A model generated the notes under the pieces. The model was not told where the DNA came from. It searched no databases and saw only the letters and a program-made list of their open reading frames with translations. A stretch of DNA of 64,000 nucleotides, taken from assembly GCF_011043735.1 (NCBI RefSeq), contig NZ_JAAKGV010000006.1:186001-250000 (forward strand), in the 5' to 3' direction. This document shows positions 47,803-56,726 of the stretch, piece after piece. The DNA comes from Methylobacterium sp. DB0501. GTDB taxonomy: Bacteria > Pseudomonadota > Alphaproteobacteria > Rhizobiales > Beijerinckiaceae. Position 1 is the stretch's first letter; each line of letters starts with the position of its first letter. The translations under genes and the position numbers were made by a program.

Positions 47803-48698
47803 TGGACACCCCCTCCGCCTCGGCGGCCCCCGCCGGCCCGCCGCACCCGCTCGCCGAGTTCTGGACGAGCTTCCGCGCCAACAAGGGCGCGGTGATCGGC
47901 CTCGCGCTGATCGTCGCGGTGCTGCTGATGGCGGTCTTCGCCGACGTCGTCGCCCCGCACCCGCCGAACCTCACCAACGACGCCGCCTTCCTCAAGCCCC
48001 CGTTCTGGCAGGAGGGCGGCTCGCTCACCTATCCGCTCGGCACCGACGCGATCGGCCGCGACATCCTCTCGCGCCTGATCTACGGCGCCCGGCTGTCGCT
48101 CTCCATCGGCATCGCCGTCGTGACGGTGTCGATCCTGGTCGGCACGATGCTGGGGCTGATCGCCGGCTTCGTCGGCGGCGCCACCGGCATCGTCATCATG
48201 CGGGTGATGGACATCATCCTGACCCTGCCGTCGCTGCTGCTGGCCATCGTCATCGTGGCGATCCTCGGCCCCGGGCTGATGAACGCGATGCTGGCGGTCG
48301 CCGTGGTGGTGCTGCCGCATTACGTCCGCATCGCCCGCGCGGCGGTGATCGGCGAGAAATCGAAGGACTACGTCACGGCCGCCCGCGTCGGCGGGGCCGG
48401 GCCGTTGCGGCTGATGGTGGGGGAGGTGCTGCCGAACTGCGCCGCCCCCCTGATCGTCCAGGCCTCGCTCGGCGTCTCGACGGCGATCCTCGATGCCGCG
48501 GCCCTCGGCTTCCTGGGCCTGGGCGCCCAGCCGCCCGCGCCGGAATGGGGCACGATGCTGGCGGACGCCCGCGAGTTCGTGCTCCGGGCCTGGTGGGTGG
48601 TGACCTTCCCGGGCCTCGTCATCCTGATCACCGTGCTCGCCTTCAACCTCGTCGGGGACGGGCTTCGCGACGCCCTCGACCCCAAGCTGAAGCGGTGA
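47787..48698 (+). CDS. DppC-like peptide ABC permease
   Basis: 303 aa. OppC-type N-terminal region ([24 protein letters not shown]) then the permease core with [24 protein letters not shown] loop near [19 protein letters not shown] and [24 protein letters not shown], all diagnostic for OppC/DppC. Starts at ATG 47787 after a duplicated start region. Confidence 0.93.
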   Translation: MSAELLDTPSASAAPAGPPHPLAEFWTSFRANKGAVIGLALIVAVLLMAVFADVVAPHPPNLTNDAAFLKPPFWQEGGSLTYPLGTDAIGRDILSRLIYGARLSLSIGIAVVTVSILVGTMLGLIAGFVGGATGIVIMRVMDIILTLPSLLLAIVIVAILGPGLMNAMLAVAVVVLPHYVRIARAAVIGEKSKDYVTAARVGGAGPLRLMVGEVLPNCAAPLIVQASLGVSTAILDAAALGFLGLGAQPPAPEWGTMLADAREFVLRAWWVVTFPGLVILITVLAFNLVGDGLRDALDPKLKR

Positions 48699-48706
48699 GG
48701 CGCCCG

Positions 48707-49729
48707 ATGCCGCTCCTCGAGATCAACAACCTCTCCGTCGAGTTCCCCTCCGCCGGCGGCACGCTCCGGGCCGTCGACGGCGTCAGCCTGACTCTGGAGG
48801 AGGGGGAGGTGCTCGGCGTCGTCGGCGAGTCGGGCTCGGGCAAGAGCGTGACCATGATGGCGCTGATGGGCCTCGTCGCCTATCCGGGCCGGGTCTCCGC
48901 CGACCGCCTCGCCTTCGCCGGCCGCGACCTGATGGGGATGCCCGCCCGCGAGCGCCGCCGCCTCACCGGCCGCGACGTGGCGATGATCTTCCAGGAGCCG
49001 ACCACCAGCCTGAATCCCTGCTTCACGATCGGCTTCCAGATCGTCGAGAGCTTGCGCCAGCATCTCGGCCTCGACCGCAAGGCGGCGAGGAAGCGGGCGA
49101 TCGAATTGCTGGAGCAGGTCGGCATCCCGGCGGCCGAGAGCCGGCTCTCGTCCTATCCGCACCAGCTCTCCGGCGGCATGAACCAGCGGGTGATGATCGC
49201 CATGGCGATCGCCTGCAACCCGAAACTCCTCATCGCCGACGAGCCGACCACGGCGCTCGACGTCACCATCCAGGCCCAGATCCTCGACCTGCTGCTGTCG
49301 CTCCAGCGCGAGCGCGGCATGGCGCTCGTGCTCATCACCCACAACATGGGCGTGGTCGCCGAGACCGCCGACCGGATGATGGTGATGTATGCCGGCCAGG
49401 TGATGGAGGAGAGCCGCGCCGACGCGCTCTTCGCCCACCCCCAGCATCCCTACACGGCGGCCCTGCTGGCGGCCTTGCCGGAGCGCAGCGAGGGCGGGCG
49501 GCTGTCCACCATCCCGGGCGTGGTGCCGGGGCTCTACGACCGGCCGCGCGGCTGCCTGTTCGCGCCGCGCTGCGCCTTCGCCACCGATCATTCGCGTGAG
49601 CAGCGGCCCGCCTTGCGCCCCTGGCAGGACGGCTTCGTGCGCTGCCACTACCCGCTCGGCGATCCCTCCCGCGACGCCCGCATCCGCGAGGATCACCCCA
49701 TATCGACCATCCCGGAGGCCGTCCGTTGA
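48707..49729 (+). CDS. DppD-like peptide ABC ATP-binding protein
   Basis: 340 aa ATPase. Walker [19 protein letters not shown]-loop [17 protein letters not shown], signature [14 protein letters not shown], Walker [15 protein letters not shown], switch LITHNMGVV. The C-terminal oligopeptide-transport extension [22 protein letters not shown] has Cys residues that can bind a 4Fe-4S-like cluster. ATG 48707 follows the dppC stop by 8 bases. Stop overlaps the next start (TTGA). Confidence 0.93.
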   Translation: MPLLEINNLSVEFPSAGGTLRAVDGVSLTLEEGEVLGVVGESGSGKSVTMMALMGLVAYPGRVSADRLAFAGRDLMGMPARERRRLTGRDVAMIFQEPTTSLNPCFTIGFQIVESLRQHLGLDRKAARKRAIELLEQVGIPAAESRLSSYPHQLSGGMNQRVMIAMAIACNPKLLIADEPTTALDVTIQAQILDLLLSLQRERGMALVLITHNMGVVAETADRMMVMYAGQVMEESRADALFAHPQHPYTAALLAALPERSEGGRLSTIPGVVPGLYDRPRGCLFAPRCAFATDHSREQRPALRPWQDGFVRCHYPLGDPSRDARIREDHPISTIPEAVR

Positions 49730-50730
49730 GCGCCCCCGTCGTCGTCGCCGACAACCTCCGCCAGACCTACGAGATCCGCCGCGGGCTCTTCCGCCAGCCG
49801 GCCCGGCTCCAGGCGGTGGGCGGCATCTCGTTCTCGATCGAGCCCGGCCGGACGCTCGCGGTGGTGGGCGAATCCGGCTGCGGCAAGTCGACCCTCGCCC
49901 GGATGGTGACGCTGATCGAGCCGCCCTCCGACGGCGACCTCACCCTCGACGGGATCGACGCCGTCGACACGCCGGCGGCGGAGCGCCGCCGCCTGCGCCG
50001 CACCGTGCAGCTGGTGTTCCAGAACCCCTACGGCTCGCTCAACCCGCGCAAGCGCATCGGGGCGATCCTGGAACAGCCGCTCGCCATCAATACCGGCCTG
50101 TCGGGACAGGAACGCCGCGAGCGGGTGCGGGCGATGATGGCCAAGGTGGGCCTGCGCCCGGAGCACGATGCGCGCTACCCCCACATGTTCTCCGGGGGCC
50201 AGCGCCAGCGCATCGCCATCGCCCGGGCGCTGATGCTGTCGCCCAAGCTCGTGGTCGCCGACGAGCCGGTCTCGGCCCTCGACGTGTCGATCCAGGCCCA
50301 GGTGCTGAACCTGCTGGCCGACCTGCAGGCGGAACTCGGCCTCGCCTACCTGTTCATCTCCCACGACCTCGGCGTGGTGCGCCACATCGCCCACGACGTG
50401 CTGGTGATGTATCTCGGGCTGGCCATGGAGCAGGGGCCGAAGGAGGCGATCTACGCCCGTCCCCTCCACCCCTACACCCAGGCCCTGATGGCGGCGACGC
50501 CGGGCGTCGGCCCGCGGACCCGCGAGCGGATCGTGCTGCGGGGCGAGTTGCCCTCGCCGCTCGATCCCCCGGCGGGCTGCGTCTTCTCCACCCGCTGCCC
50601 CCACGCCGCCGCCCGCTGCCGCGAGGAGCGGCCGGGCCTGCGGCCCCTGGCGGGACGGGCGGTGGCCTGCCACTACGCCGAGGACTTTCTGGAGGGGGCG
50701 CCGGCCGAGGGGCGGGCGCTCGCGGGCTGA
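49726..50730 (+). CDS. DppF-like peptide ABC ATP-binding protein
   Basis: 334 aa ATPase. Walker [17 protein letters not shown], signature [15 protein letters not shown], Walker [17 protein letters not shown], switch [13 protein letters not shown]-terminal [23 protein letters not shown] carries the same Cys pattern as DppD. Start is TTG 49726, overlapping the DppD stop, a rare start codon that may set a lower translation rate for the final subunit. It closes the operon. Confidence 0.92.
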   Translation: MSAPVVVADNLRQTYEIRRGLFRQPARLQAVGGISFSIEPGRTLAVVGESGCGKSTLARMVTLIEPPSDGDLTLDGIDAVDTPAAERRRLRRTVQLVFQNPYGSLNPRKRIGAILEQPLAINTGLSGQERRERVRAMMAKVGLRPEHDARYPHMFSGGQRQRIAIARALMLSPKLVVADEPVSALDVSIQAQVLNLLADLQAELGLAYLFISHDLGVVRHIAHDVLVMYLGLAMEQGPKEAIYARPLHPYTQALMAATPGVGPRTRERIVLRGELPSPLDPPAGCVFSTRCPHAAARCREERPGLRPLAGRAVACHYAEDFLEGAPAEGRALAG

Positions 50731-50832
50731 CCTTGGCGGGCCGACGCTCACGGTCTGTTCAACCTCGGGGGGCTTCGCCGCGCCGCTGCACGCCCTACCT
50801 CCTCCGGGGAACGGGAGCCCGGCGACCGATCC

Positions 50833-52362
50833 GTGAGTGAGCCCATCGCGGCGGCCGAGCCGCCGCCCCAGCCCTTCCCCAAGCCGAAGTCGCTCGGCCT
50901 CAAGAAGGCCCACGGCCCCGAGCCGAAGGCGTTTGGCCTCGAGCCGAAGGCCTCCGGCCTGGCCCGCGCCGGCCTCGCCCGCGTGCTCGCCTTCCGCACC
51001 AGCCTGCGGGTCGCGCGCCTGCGCCACTGGCTCGCCGGGCGGCTGCCGCCGCGGCCCCGCGGCCGGATGGCCGAGAACGTGCGCGCCGCCGAGCTCGCCG
51101 GCCTCGCCTTCGCGTTCCGGGCCCGCGCCGTCGCCATCGCGGTGGTGTCGCTGTGGCTGCTGGTGCTGGTGCCCTGGCCGCGCGAGCTCTACTACCTCGC
51201 CGCCGCCGGCCTGTTCTTCTTCCTCGGCACGATTCCGTTCGCCCTGCGCCGGCACCGCCACGCCTGGGCGATCAAGCTCGGCTTCACGGTCCTCGACGTC
51301 GCGCTGATGAGCGCCGTCATCATCCTGCCGCCGCCGGCGGGCCTCGGGGTGGACTGGCCGATCCAGACCCGGCTGCGCACCCCGGAATTCCTCTACCTGC
51401 TGCTGCTGCTCGGCGAGGCGGCCCTGACCTACCGGCCCCTCGCCGTGCTCTGGACCGGGAGCTGGATCGCCGCTCTCTGGTCGCTCGGCACCTGGCTGGT
51501 CTACGGCCGCGAGGACAGCCTGCGCTTCGCCGACGTCGCCCGCGACGGGTCCTTGAGCGCCGAGGCGAGCCTCAAGGTCTTCCTCGACCCGAACTACGTC
51601 GGCCTGACCCCGCTCTGGACGCAGGTGATCGCCACCGGGCTGTTCACGCTGCTGCTGGCCATCGCGGTGTGGCGGGGGCGGGGGCTGCTGCTCGCCCAGG
51701 TGCGCGCCGAGGTGGTGCGGGCCGACCTCGCCCGCTACGTCTCGCCCGACGTGGCCGATGCCCTCAGCGCCCGGGCCCATGCCGGCTTCGGCGCGCCGCA
51801 GACCCGGGTGGTGGCGGTGCTGTTCGCCGACATGGTCGGCTTCACCGGGATGAGCGAGGATCTGGGCCCGGAGCGGGCCTTCGCGCTGCTGCGCGGCTTT
51901 CGCGAGCGCAGCTGCAAGGTGGTGTTTCGCCATGCCGGCACCCTCGACAAGTTTTTGGGCGACGGCTTCATGGCGACCTTCGGCGGCCTCGACGGGCGCG
52001 GCGACGCCGCCGCCCGGGCGGTCGCCTGCGCCCTCGACCTCCAGCACGAGATCGACGCCTGGAACGCCAAGCGCACGGCCCGCGGCGCCGAGCCGGTGCG
52101 GGTCGCGGTGGGGGTGCATTGCGGCCCGGTGGTGATCGGCAATATCGGCGCCGACCAGCGGGTGGAGTTCACGGTGATCGGCGACGTCGTCAACGTCGCG
52201 AGCCGCCTCCAGGTCGCCACCCGCGAGGTCGGCGGCCGCATCCTCGTCTCCGAGCACTGCCTCGCGGCCGCCGGGCCGGCGGCGGCGGCCCGCTTCCCCC
52301 GCACGCTCCCCCTGACCCTGCGCGGCCGCACCCAGCCGATCGTGGTCCACGTCGCGGAGTAG
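50833..52362 (+). CDS. Membrane-bound class III adenylate/guanylate cyclase
   Basis: 509 aa starting with GTG 50833. The N-terminal 35 residues contain a Pro/Lys repeat (PKPKSLGL, EPKAFGLEPKASGL), followed by six hydrophobic helices (residues ~95-280) and a class III cyclase catalytic domain: AVLFADMVGFTGMSEDL (metal Asp), LDKFLGDGFMATFGG (second metal Asp), IGDVVNVASRLQ. The Lys of DKF and the Thr of FTVIGD suggest adenylate cyclase. cAMP-dependent output is unknown. It lies directly after the peptide transporter operon, with a weak hairpin between. Confidence 0.9.
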   Translation: MSEPIAAAEPPPQPFPKPKSLGLKKAHGPEPKAFGLEPKASGLARAGLARVLAFRTSLRVARLRHWLAGRLPPRPRGRMAENVRAAELAGLAFAFRARAVAIAVVSLWLLVLVPWPRELYYLAAAGLFFFLGTIPFALRRHRHAWAIKLGFTVLDVALMSAVIILPPPAGLGVDWPIQTRLRTPEFLYLLLLLGEAALTYRPLAVLWTGSWIAALWSLGTWLVYGREDSLRFADVARDGSLSAEASLKVFLDPNYVGLTPLWTQVIATGLFTLLLAIAVWRGRGLLLAQVRAEVVRADLARYVSPDVADALSARAHAGFGAPQTRVVAVLFADMVGFTGMSEDLGPERAFALLRGFRERSCKVVFRHAGTLDKFLGDGFMATFGGLDGRGDAAARAVACALDLQHEIDAWNAKRTARGAEPVRVAVGVHCGPVVIGNIGADQRVEFTVIGDVVNVASRLQVATREVGGRILVSEHCLAAAGPAAAARFPRTLPLTLRGRTQPIVVHVAE

Positions 52363-52413
52363 GAATGTCGCGGAGGAGGGGTGTTTCGGAGGCGGCGGCT
52401 CGGAGCGGAGGGG

Positions 52414-52791
52414 TCAGCCCCGCTGCAGCACCTCGATGCGCACGCCGTCCGGCCCCTCGAAGAAGGCGATGCGCAGGCCCGGCCGGATGTCGGTGATGCC
52501 TGAGACCAGCGGGATGCCGCGGGACGCCAGATCCGCCACCGTCGCCTCGATGTCCTCGACCCGGAAGCCGATATGCTCGATGCCGCGATGCGGCGGCACC
52601 GCCGCCGGCGCGAGTCCCTCCGGCGCCTGCTCGATGAACAGCGTCATCCCGCCGACCTCGAGCATGATCCGGCTCGGCGTCTCGCCGCCCTCGCGCCCGG
52701 TCTCCCGCGCGCCCAGCACCTCCCCGTAGAACCGCGCCGCCGCCACGGCGTCCCGGCTGCGCAGGTGGAGATGGTCGTACCGATAGCCCAT
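52414..52791 (-). CDS. VOC-family (glyoxalase/bleomycin resistance fold) protein
   Basis: 125 aa. RYDHLHLRSRDAVAAARFY at the start and HRGIEHIGFRVEDIEATVADL in the second half mark paired beta-alpha-beta motifs; metal ligands are likely His of DHLHL, Glu and His of IEHIGF, and Glu near EVLQRG. Substrate unknown (glyoxalase, dioxygenase or resistance protein). ATG 52791 is chosen. Confidence 0.85.
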   Translation of the reverse strand: MGYRYDHLHLRSRDAVAAARFYGEVLGARETGREGGETPSRIMLEVGGMTLFIEQAPEGLAPAAVPPHRGIEHIGFRVEDIEATVADLASRGIPLVSGITDIRPGLRIAFFEGPDGVRIEVLQRG

Positions 52792-52975
52792 GCGGCTCTC
52801 CCTCGCGGGACACGCGCCCCGCCGTCACGGCCCGCACGGTACGTCGCCCGGGGCCTGCGCGATAGGCATTCCCGGACGGCTTGCCCGGATGGCTGACCGG
52901 GCACCGGCCGCGGTTGACGCCCACCGCCGCGCCGCCCTACAGAAGAGGCACCCGGACCTTTGCGCGTCCGCGGCC

Positions 52976-53065
52976 GGAAGGGTGGCCGAGTGGTTTAAGG
53001 CAGCGGTCTTGAAAACCGCCGTGGGGGCAACTCCACCGTGGGTTCGAATCCCACCCCTTCCGCCA
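52976..53065 (+). tRNA. tRNA-Ser (anticodon UGA)
   Basis: 90 nt including an encoded CCA. Acceptor stem GGAAGGG/CCCTTCC, D arm, an anticodon stem GCGGT/ACCGC around loop CTTGAAA (anticodon TGA, 53010-53012), a long class II variable arm (GTGGGGGCAACTCCAC region) and T arm GTGGGTTCGAATCCCAC. It decodes UCN. Its 3' part serves as the integration site of the prophage and stays intact. Confidence 0.97.
53041..53065 (+). other. Probable prophage attachment site (attL) in tRNA-Ser 3' end
   Basis: The tyrosine integrase gene begins 115 bases beyond the tRNA and reads away from it, the classic arrangement for integration into a tRNA 3' end, where the T arm and CCA end are the usual core. The matching attR copy must lie beyond the window, so the core limits are a guess. 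Confidence 0.55.
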
Positions 53066-53179
53066 AGTGATTTCAGAATTTTCACAATCAAATCAAGCTC
53101 TTAGAGCAATTGCTTGACGGATGACCTTGGGGCAGGGCACGATTTCGTCCAACGCAACGTCCAACATTGCCACTCGCCG

Positions 53180-54490
53180 ATGCCCGAGTTCCTCACACGA
53201 CGCCAAGGGTTCTGGCACTTCGTCCGGCGCGTCCCGGAAACGTTCGCAGCCTTCGACCAACGCGGTATCGTCAAGCGCACAACCCACATCCGGATCGCCG
53301 ACGACCCGAGGGGCGTACGCGCAGCGCGTGCCGCGGCGCAGATGAACGGCGAGCTGGAAGCCTACTGGCAGGGTCTCGCCGGCGGCCAGAGCGCGGAGGC
53401 GAAGGCGCGCTATGAGGCCGCGCGCAAGCGCGCCCGGCAGCTCGGCTTCAGCTACATGCCGGCTGGGGAAGTGGCGACCCAGCCTCTAGCCGAGATCCTG
53501 GCCCGGATCGAAGCCCTGTCCGCGCGCAACGCAGCCGACGACCCGGCGACCCGCGCGGCCGTGCTCGGCAAGGAGCCGGTGCCGGCCGTGATGCTGTCGC
53601 AGCTGTTCGAGCAGTACGAGACCCTGACGAAGTCCTCGCGCCAGGACATGTCGCCCGACCAGCTGCGCAAGTGGGGCAACCCGAAGAAGCGTGCGCTCGC
53701 CAACCTGCTGAAGGTGATCGGCGACAAGCCCGTCACGGAGCTCACCCGCAACGACGCCCTCGACTTCCGGGCCTGGTGGCAGGAGCGCGTCCTCGTCGAG
53801 GGCATCGAGATCGGCACGGCCAACAAGGACGTCGGCCACATCAACCGCATGCTCCGGCAGATCGAGCGCAGCCACCGGCTTGGCATGGGGCCCGTCTTCG
53901 CCGAACTGCGGCTGGAGGGCGAGACGCAGGGCCAGCGCGTGGCCTTCACGGCCGAGTGGGTGCAGACCCGCATCCTGGCGGACGGCGCCCTGGATGCGCT
54001 CAACCCCGAGGCCCGGCGCATCCTCTACATCATGGCCGAGACGGGGATGCGGCTGTCCGAGATCTGCAACCTCACGGCCGAGACGATCCGGCTGGACCAT
54101 GCGGTGCCGCATGTCGTGGTACGGGCGGACGGCCGGCGGATGAAGACAGAGCAGTCGGCCCGGGAACTGCCGCTGGTCGGCGTGGCGCTGATGGCCGCGC
54201 AAGCGCAGCCGGAGGGCTTCCCGCGCTATAGAGACAAAGCGGCATCGCTCTCGGCGATCACCAACAAGGTAATGCGCGCGGCCGGCTTGCTGCCCCTGCC
54301 TGGACAGTCCGCCTACTCGTTCCGTCACTGCTTCGAGGACCGGCTAACGGCCGTCGAGGCGCCCGAGAAGCTGATCGCGGCGATGATGGGCCACAAGTAC
54401 CAGCGACCGCGCTATGGATCTGGCCCGAGCCTGTCGCAAAAACGCGAGTGGCTTCAGCGGATCGCGTTCAACTCACCAGCACGGGTGTAG
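53180..54490 (+). CDS. Prophage tyrosine integrase
   Basis: 436 aa. N-terminal DUF6538-like opening (EFLTRRQGFWHFVRRVPETF), a SAM-like core-binding domain and a C-terminal catalytic domain with Arg in ETGMRLSEICNL, the box II YSFRHCFEDRL (H-x-x-R, first His replaced by Tyr), MMGHK and a final Tyr in PRYGSG as likely nucleophile. Catalyses site-specific recombination at tRNA-Ser. ATG 53180 starts the homology. Downstream is AT-rich. Confidence 0.92.
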   Translation: MPEFLTRRQGFWHFVRRVPETFAAFDQRGIVKRTTHIRIADDPRGVRAARAAAQMNGELEAYWQGLAGGQSAEAKARYEAARKRARQLGFSYMPAGEVATQPLAEILARIEALSARNAADDPATRAAVLGKEPVPAVMLSQLFEQYETLTKSSRQDMSPDQLRKWGNPKKRALANLLKVIGDKPVTELTRNDALDFRAWWQERVLVEGIEIGTANKDVGHINRMLRQIERSHRLGMGPVFAELRLEGETQGQRVAFTAEWVQTRILADGALDALNPEARRILYIMAETGMRLSEICNLTAETIRLDHAVPHVVVRADGRRMKTEQSARELPLVGVALMAAQAQPEGFPRYRDKAASLSAITNKVMRAAGLLPLPGQSAYSFRHCFEDRLTAVEAPEKLIAAMMGHKYQRPRYGSGPSLSQKREWLQRIAFNSPARV

Positions 54491-54541
54491 GGACGGGCAC
54501 ACTACAGAAAAAATTTCGATATGCATAATTGTTGAAGTCGC

Positions 54542-54775
54542 TCAGGATCGAGCCTGGATCCAGCCGGAATTATAATCCTTCAGCATACGCTCGGCCCTTT
54601 GCCGTGGCGTCCCGATCCGGCGCGCCTCGATCAGCTCGGCTTCCAGCCGCTCCAGAATCGGCATGTAGGCCTCGGTCCCGTCCTGGACCACGATGGACGC
54701 GAGCAGCACCAGCGCCCGTTCGATGCGCTCGGGCGTGATCGGCTCGGGAGAGGGGAGGCGCGTGCCAAGCCTCAT
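54542..54775 (-). CDS. Small prophage protein, unknown
   Basis: 77 aa from ATG 54775, with a good ribosome site (AGGAG). Helical, hydrophilic, with the segment ITPERIERALVLLASIVV and a C-terminal RRIGTPRQRAERMLKDYN. No family recognised. Last gene of the leftward operon. Confidence 0.65.
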   Translation of the reverse strand: MRLGTRLPSPEPITPERIERALVLLASIVVQDGTEAYMPILERLEAELIEARRIGTPRQRAERMLKDYNSGWIQARS

Positions 54776-54920
54776 CGCCGCTCCTGGAGCAGCGCGGCGC
54801 GCAGGTTCGACGGCTCGGAAAGCGCCGCCTCCGGCATTCGCCAGAAAGGTGGAGCGGCGCCCCAGGAGACCGAACGGAGAGCGTCGCCCTCCGAACGGGG
54901 ACGCTGGACGCGAGGCGGAG

Positions 54921-55280
54921 TCACGGTATCGCCCCAGCGCAATCACGCATGTCCGCCAGCGCATCGTCAGCGATCTGGAGCGCCGCGAGGGCGGCGTCAC
55001 ACTTCTCGGCGATGGGAGCGAGGAGCGTCCGGACGCTGTCGAGCGCGCAGGCGAGGAGTTCCGCGGCTTCGGCCGGCGCCAGCGGCGCAGCGGCGTTGAC
55101 GCGACCGAGGAGGAGGGCGGCGACTGCCTGTGCGGTCGGGTCCGGCCATGTGCCCTCGGTGTTCACCGTAAAGACCTCGCGGCCGTCTGCGTCGCGGACC
55201 ACGCCAGCCTCGTCCTGGTTCTCGCTCAGGGCTAGGGGCAGGCGGATGCCATGCCGGGCGAAGGGATCGGCCCCGCTCAC
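54921..55280 (-). CDS. Prophage protein of unknown function
   Basis: 119 aa, GTG start at 55280 overlapping the TGA of an 18-codon ORF (GTGA). N-terminal part has SENQDEAGVVRDADGREVF, C-terminal two thirds are helical (AVAALLLGRVNAAAPLAPAE, LLAPIAEKCDAALAALQIAD). No family recognised. Part of the leftward operon. Confidence 0.65.
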   Translation of the reverse strand: MSGADPFARHGIRLPLALSENQDEAGVVRDADGREVFTVNTEGTWPDPTAQAVAALLLGRVNAAAPLAPAEAAELLACALDSVRTLLAPIAEKCDAALAALQIADDALADMRDCAGAIP

Positions 55281-55333
55281 GGGATCGCCTCCGTGAGCGG
55301 GCTGGTGCCAATATCGAACCCGGGGGCTGCCAT
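55277..55333 (-). CDS. Tiny 18-aa coupled ORF in the leftward operon
   Basis: Codes MAAPGFDIGTSPLTEAIP. Its ATG overlaps the stop of the upstream gene (TGATG) and its TGA overlaps the GTG start of the downstream gene (GTGA), so ribosomes passing through would keep the operon coupled. Short length means the peptide may have no function. Confidence 0.4.
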   Translation of the reverse strand: MAAPGFDIGTSPLTEAIP

Positions 55334-55737
55334 CAGCAGGCCGCCCGCACCGGCTGCACCTCGCCGCCGACGATCAGCCGGCCCTCGGCGGAGAAGGCGT
55401 AGGTGATCCCAGCGACGCTCGGCAGCGTGACGGTCTCGATGCGCCGCAAGGCGGGCTGGACGGTGGCCGGCGGCTCGCCGATCAGTCGGCCGATCAGGGC
55501 GGCATCGCCCGCGACGTAGAGGCGTGAGGCGGTCTCGCCCGAGAGGCGCCGGCGCGTGATCGAGGCGCCGGTGTCGACAAGCGCGTGACGGAGCGCCCGC
55601 ACCGTCTTCTCGAGCGCCTTGGGCGAGCGCTCCAGGGCGGCGGCGAGGCTGGCGTAGCTGTGGGGCTCGCCGGAACGCGCGAGGGCCCGCAGGACGCGGC
55701 GCAGGGCCGGGGTGAGGGCCGGAGCAGCGGGGCTCAT
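55333..55737 (-). CDS. Prophage winged-helix-like protein
   Basis: 134 aa from ATG 55737, ATGA overlap with the upstream gene. Residues 5-60 look like a winged helix (LRRVLRALARSGEPHSYASL, then RSPKALEKTVRALRHALVD) with a two-strand wing, as in small phage DNA-binding proteins. C-terminal half has GRLIVGGEVQPVRAAC. Probably binds DNA; role unknown. Confidence 0.6.
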   Translation of the reverse strand: MSPAAPALTPALRRVLRALARSGEPHSYASLAAALERSPKALEKTVRALRHALVDTGASITRRRLSGETASRLYVAGDAALIGRLIGEPPATVQPALRRIETVTLPSVAGITYAFSAEGRLIVGGEVQPVRAAC

Positions 55738-56048
55738 CGCGCCTCGCCCCGGGCGAGGGCCTCCGCGTTCCACCGGGCGATGTCGGCGCGCTCGCCCCCG
55801 TTCCGGGCGGCCTCGGTAGCCGTGGCCGCTTCGGCCCGGATGCGCTCGCAGGCCGCATCGACCGCCTCGTGGCCGACCGGGCCGCGGGCAGCCCGCGCCT
55901 CGGCCAAGCGGCGTTCGCGCTCGGCGGCCCGCCGCTTGTGCCGCTCGGAAAACCATTCCAGCGACGGCCGCCGCGAGGACCGGCCTGCGGCCTTGGCGGC
56001 CTCGTATTGGGCGTAGGCGCCCGTGCTCGCCGGATGGATGCCGGCCAT
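55734..56048 (-). CDS. Prophage protein of unknown function
   Basis: 104 aa, ATG 56048 overlapping the upstream stop (TGATG). Highly helical and charged: RRPSLEWFSERHKRRAAERE and LAEARAARGPVGHEAVDAAC; possible coiled coil. No family recognised. ATGA-coupled to the downstream gene. Confidence 0.65.
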   Translation of the reverse strand: MAGIHPASTGAYAQYEAAKAAGRSSRRPSLEWFSERHKRRAAERERRLAEARAARGPVGHEAVDAACERIRAEAATATEAARNGGERADIARWNAEALARGEAR

Positions 56049-56281
56049 CACGCGGCCCCGCGGATCAGCAGGCCGGCCAGCGTCCCGATGAGGAGGCCGA
56101 GGGCGGTTGCGAGAATCAGCACGACGGCGTGGGCGACGATCCGGCCGAGGTTCAGGCGGGCGCCCAACGGGGGCGGCATGGGTGCGTCCTCGTCAGCTAG
56201 CTGCGGAAATTCGGCGAGCCGCGCCCGGAGGGCCGGCAGGTAGCTCGGGCCGTCCAAGTGAAGGTCGGTGGGGTTCGGCAT
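56048..56281 (-). CDS. Small prophage membrane protein
   Basis: 77 aa from ATG 56281. The C-terminus is a single transmembrane helix (IVAHAVVLILATALGLLIGT), with a hydrophilic N-terminal domain, so it is likely a tail-anchored inner-membrane protein. It heads the leftward operon, preceded by the shared operator/promoter. Could act in superinfection exclusion or lysis control, both unsupported guesses. Confidence 0.65.
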   Translation of the reverse strand: MPNPTDLHLDGPSYLPALRARLAEFPQLADEDAPMPPPLGARLNLGRIVAHAVVLILATALGLLIGTLAGLLIRGAA

Positions 56282-56300
56282 GAGGCCATCCTTGGGGAAT

Positions 56301-56325
56301 GGCGACACCCTAAAACCCTGGTTGT
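56301..56325 (-). promoter_or_regulatory. Leftward operon promoter element
   Basis: A 25-base element matching, 21 of 25, the one in front of the repressor gene (57416-57440). On the minus strand both contain ACAACC, GGTTTTAG and TGTCGCC in the same spacing. The TTTTAG part is at about -10 distance from the TTGACA of 56330-56335. Confidence 0.6.
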
Positions 56326-56335
56326 TGGTTGTCAA
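56320..56335 (-). promoter_or_regulatory. Operator-like site B
   Basis: TTGACAACCAACAACC on the minus strand, identical over 16 bases to 57465-57480 (plus strand). It includes a consensus -35 TTGACA, so a bound repressor would block RNA polymerase. Confidence 0.65.
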
Positions 56336-56408
56336 TTACCAGAGTTGCCCCCGCCGTTGTGGTTGTTATCCCACAGCTTCCTCTCCGCTGGCCCACTTGA
56401 CGCTACGT

Positions 56409-56423
56409 GAACAAATAAGGAAC
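56409..56423 (+). promoter_or_regulatory. LexA-type SOS box (GAACN7GAAC)
   Basis: GAAC at 56409, seven bases, GAAC at 56420. The alphaproteobacterial LexA site is GTTCN7GTTC, which reads GAACN7GAAC on the other strand. It is next to TTGACG (56397-56402), a likely -35, and 35 bases before the 88-aa gene. Confidence 0.6.
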
Positions 56424-56457
56424 ATTTCCACCACGGGTTCAGCATGGAGAGCAGCCG

Positions 56458-56724
56458 GTGGTGACGGTGCATGGCGGACGCCACACCTATTACGTGGTGC
56501 AGTCGTTCTCTCTGGCCGACGGGGGCTACGTCATGGACGAGCCGATCGAGGCGCGGTCCGAGGAGGCAGCCCTGGCGGTCGCCCGCCGGATCGCTGGGAC
56601 CAAGGCCGTCACCCTCGCGTTCTCGCGCGCTGGCGATCCCGAGACCGGCGAATTCGAAGACGCGGTGCTGATCTTCAGCGACGGGGAGCTACCCGAGGAA
56701 CTGGCTGGGGCGCTCTGCGCCTGA
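56458..56724 (+). CDS. Small prophage protein, putatively SOS-regulated
   Basis: 88 aa, GTG 56458 (GTG 56461 also possible), GGAG about 10 bases upstream. Compact alpha/beta composition: HTYYVVQSFSLADGGYVMDE, a helix EEAALAVARRIAGTKAVTLA and GELPEELAGALCA. No family recognised. Convergent with the repressor gene, three bases between stops. Its promoter has a LexA-like box, so DNA damage may induce it. Confidence 0.6.
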   Translation: MVTVHGGRHTYYVVQSFSLADGGYVMDEPIEARSEEAALAVARRIAGTKAVTLAFSRAGDPETGEFEDAVLIFSDGELPEELAGALCA

Positions 56725-56726
56725 GG

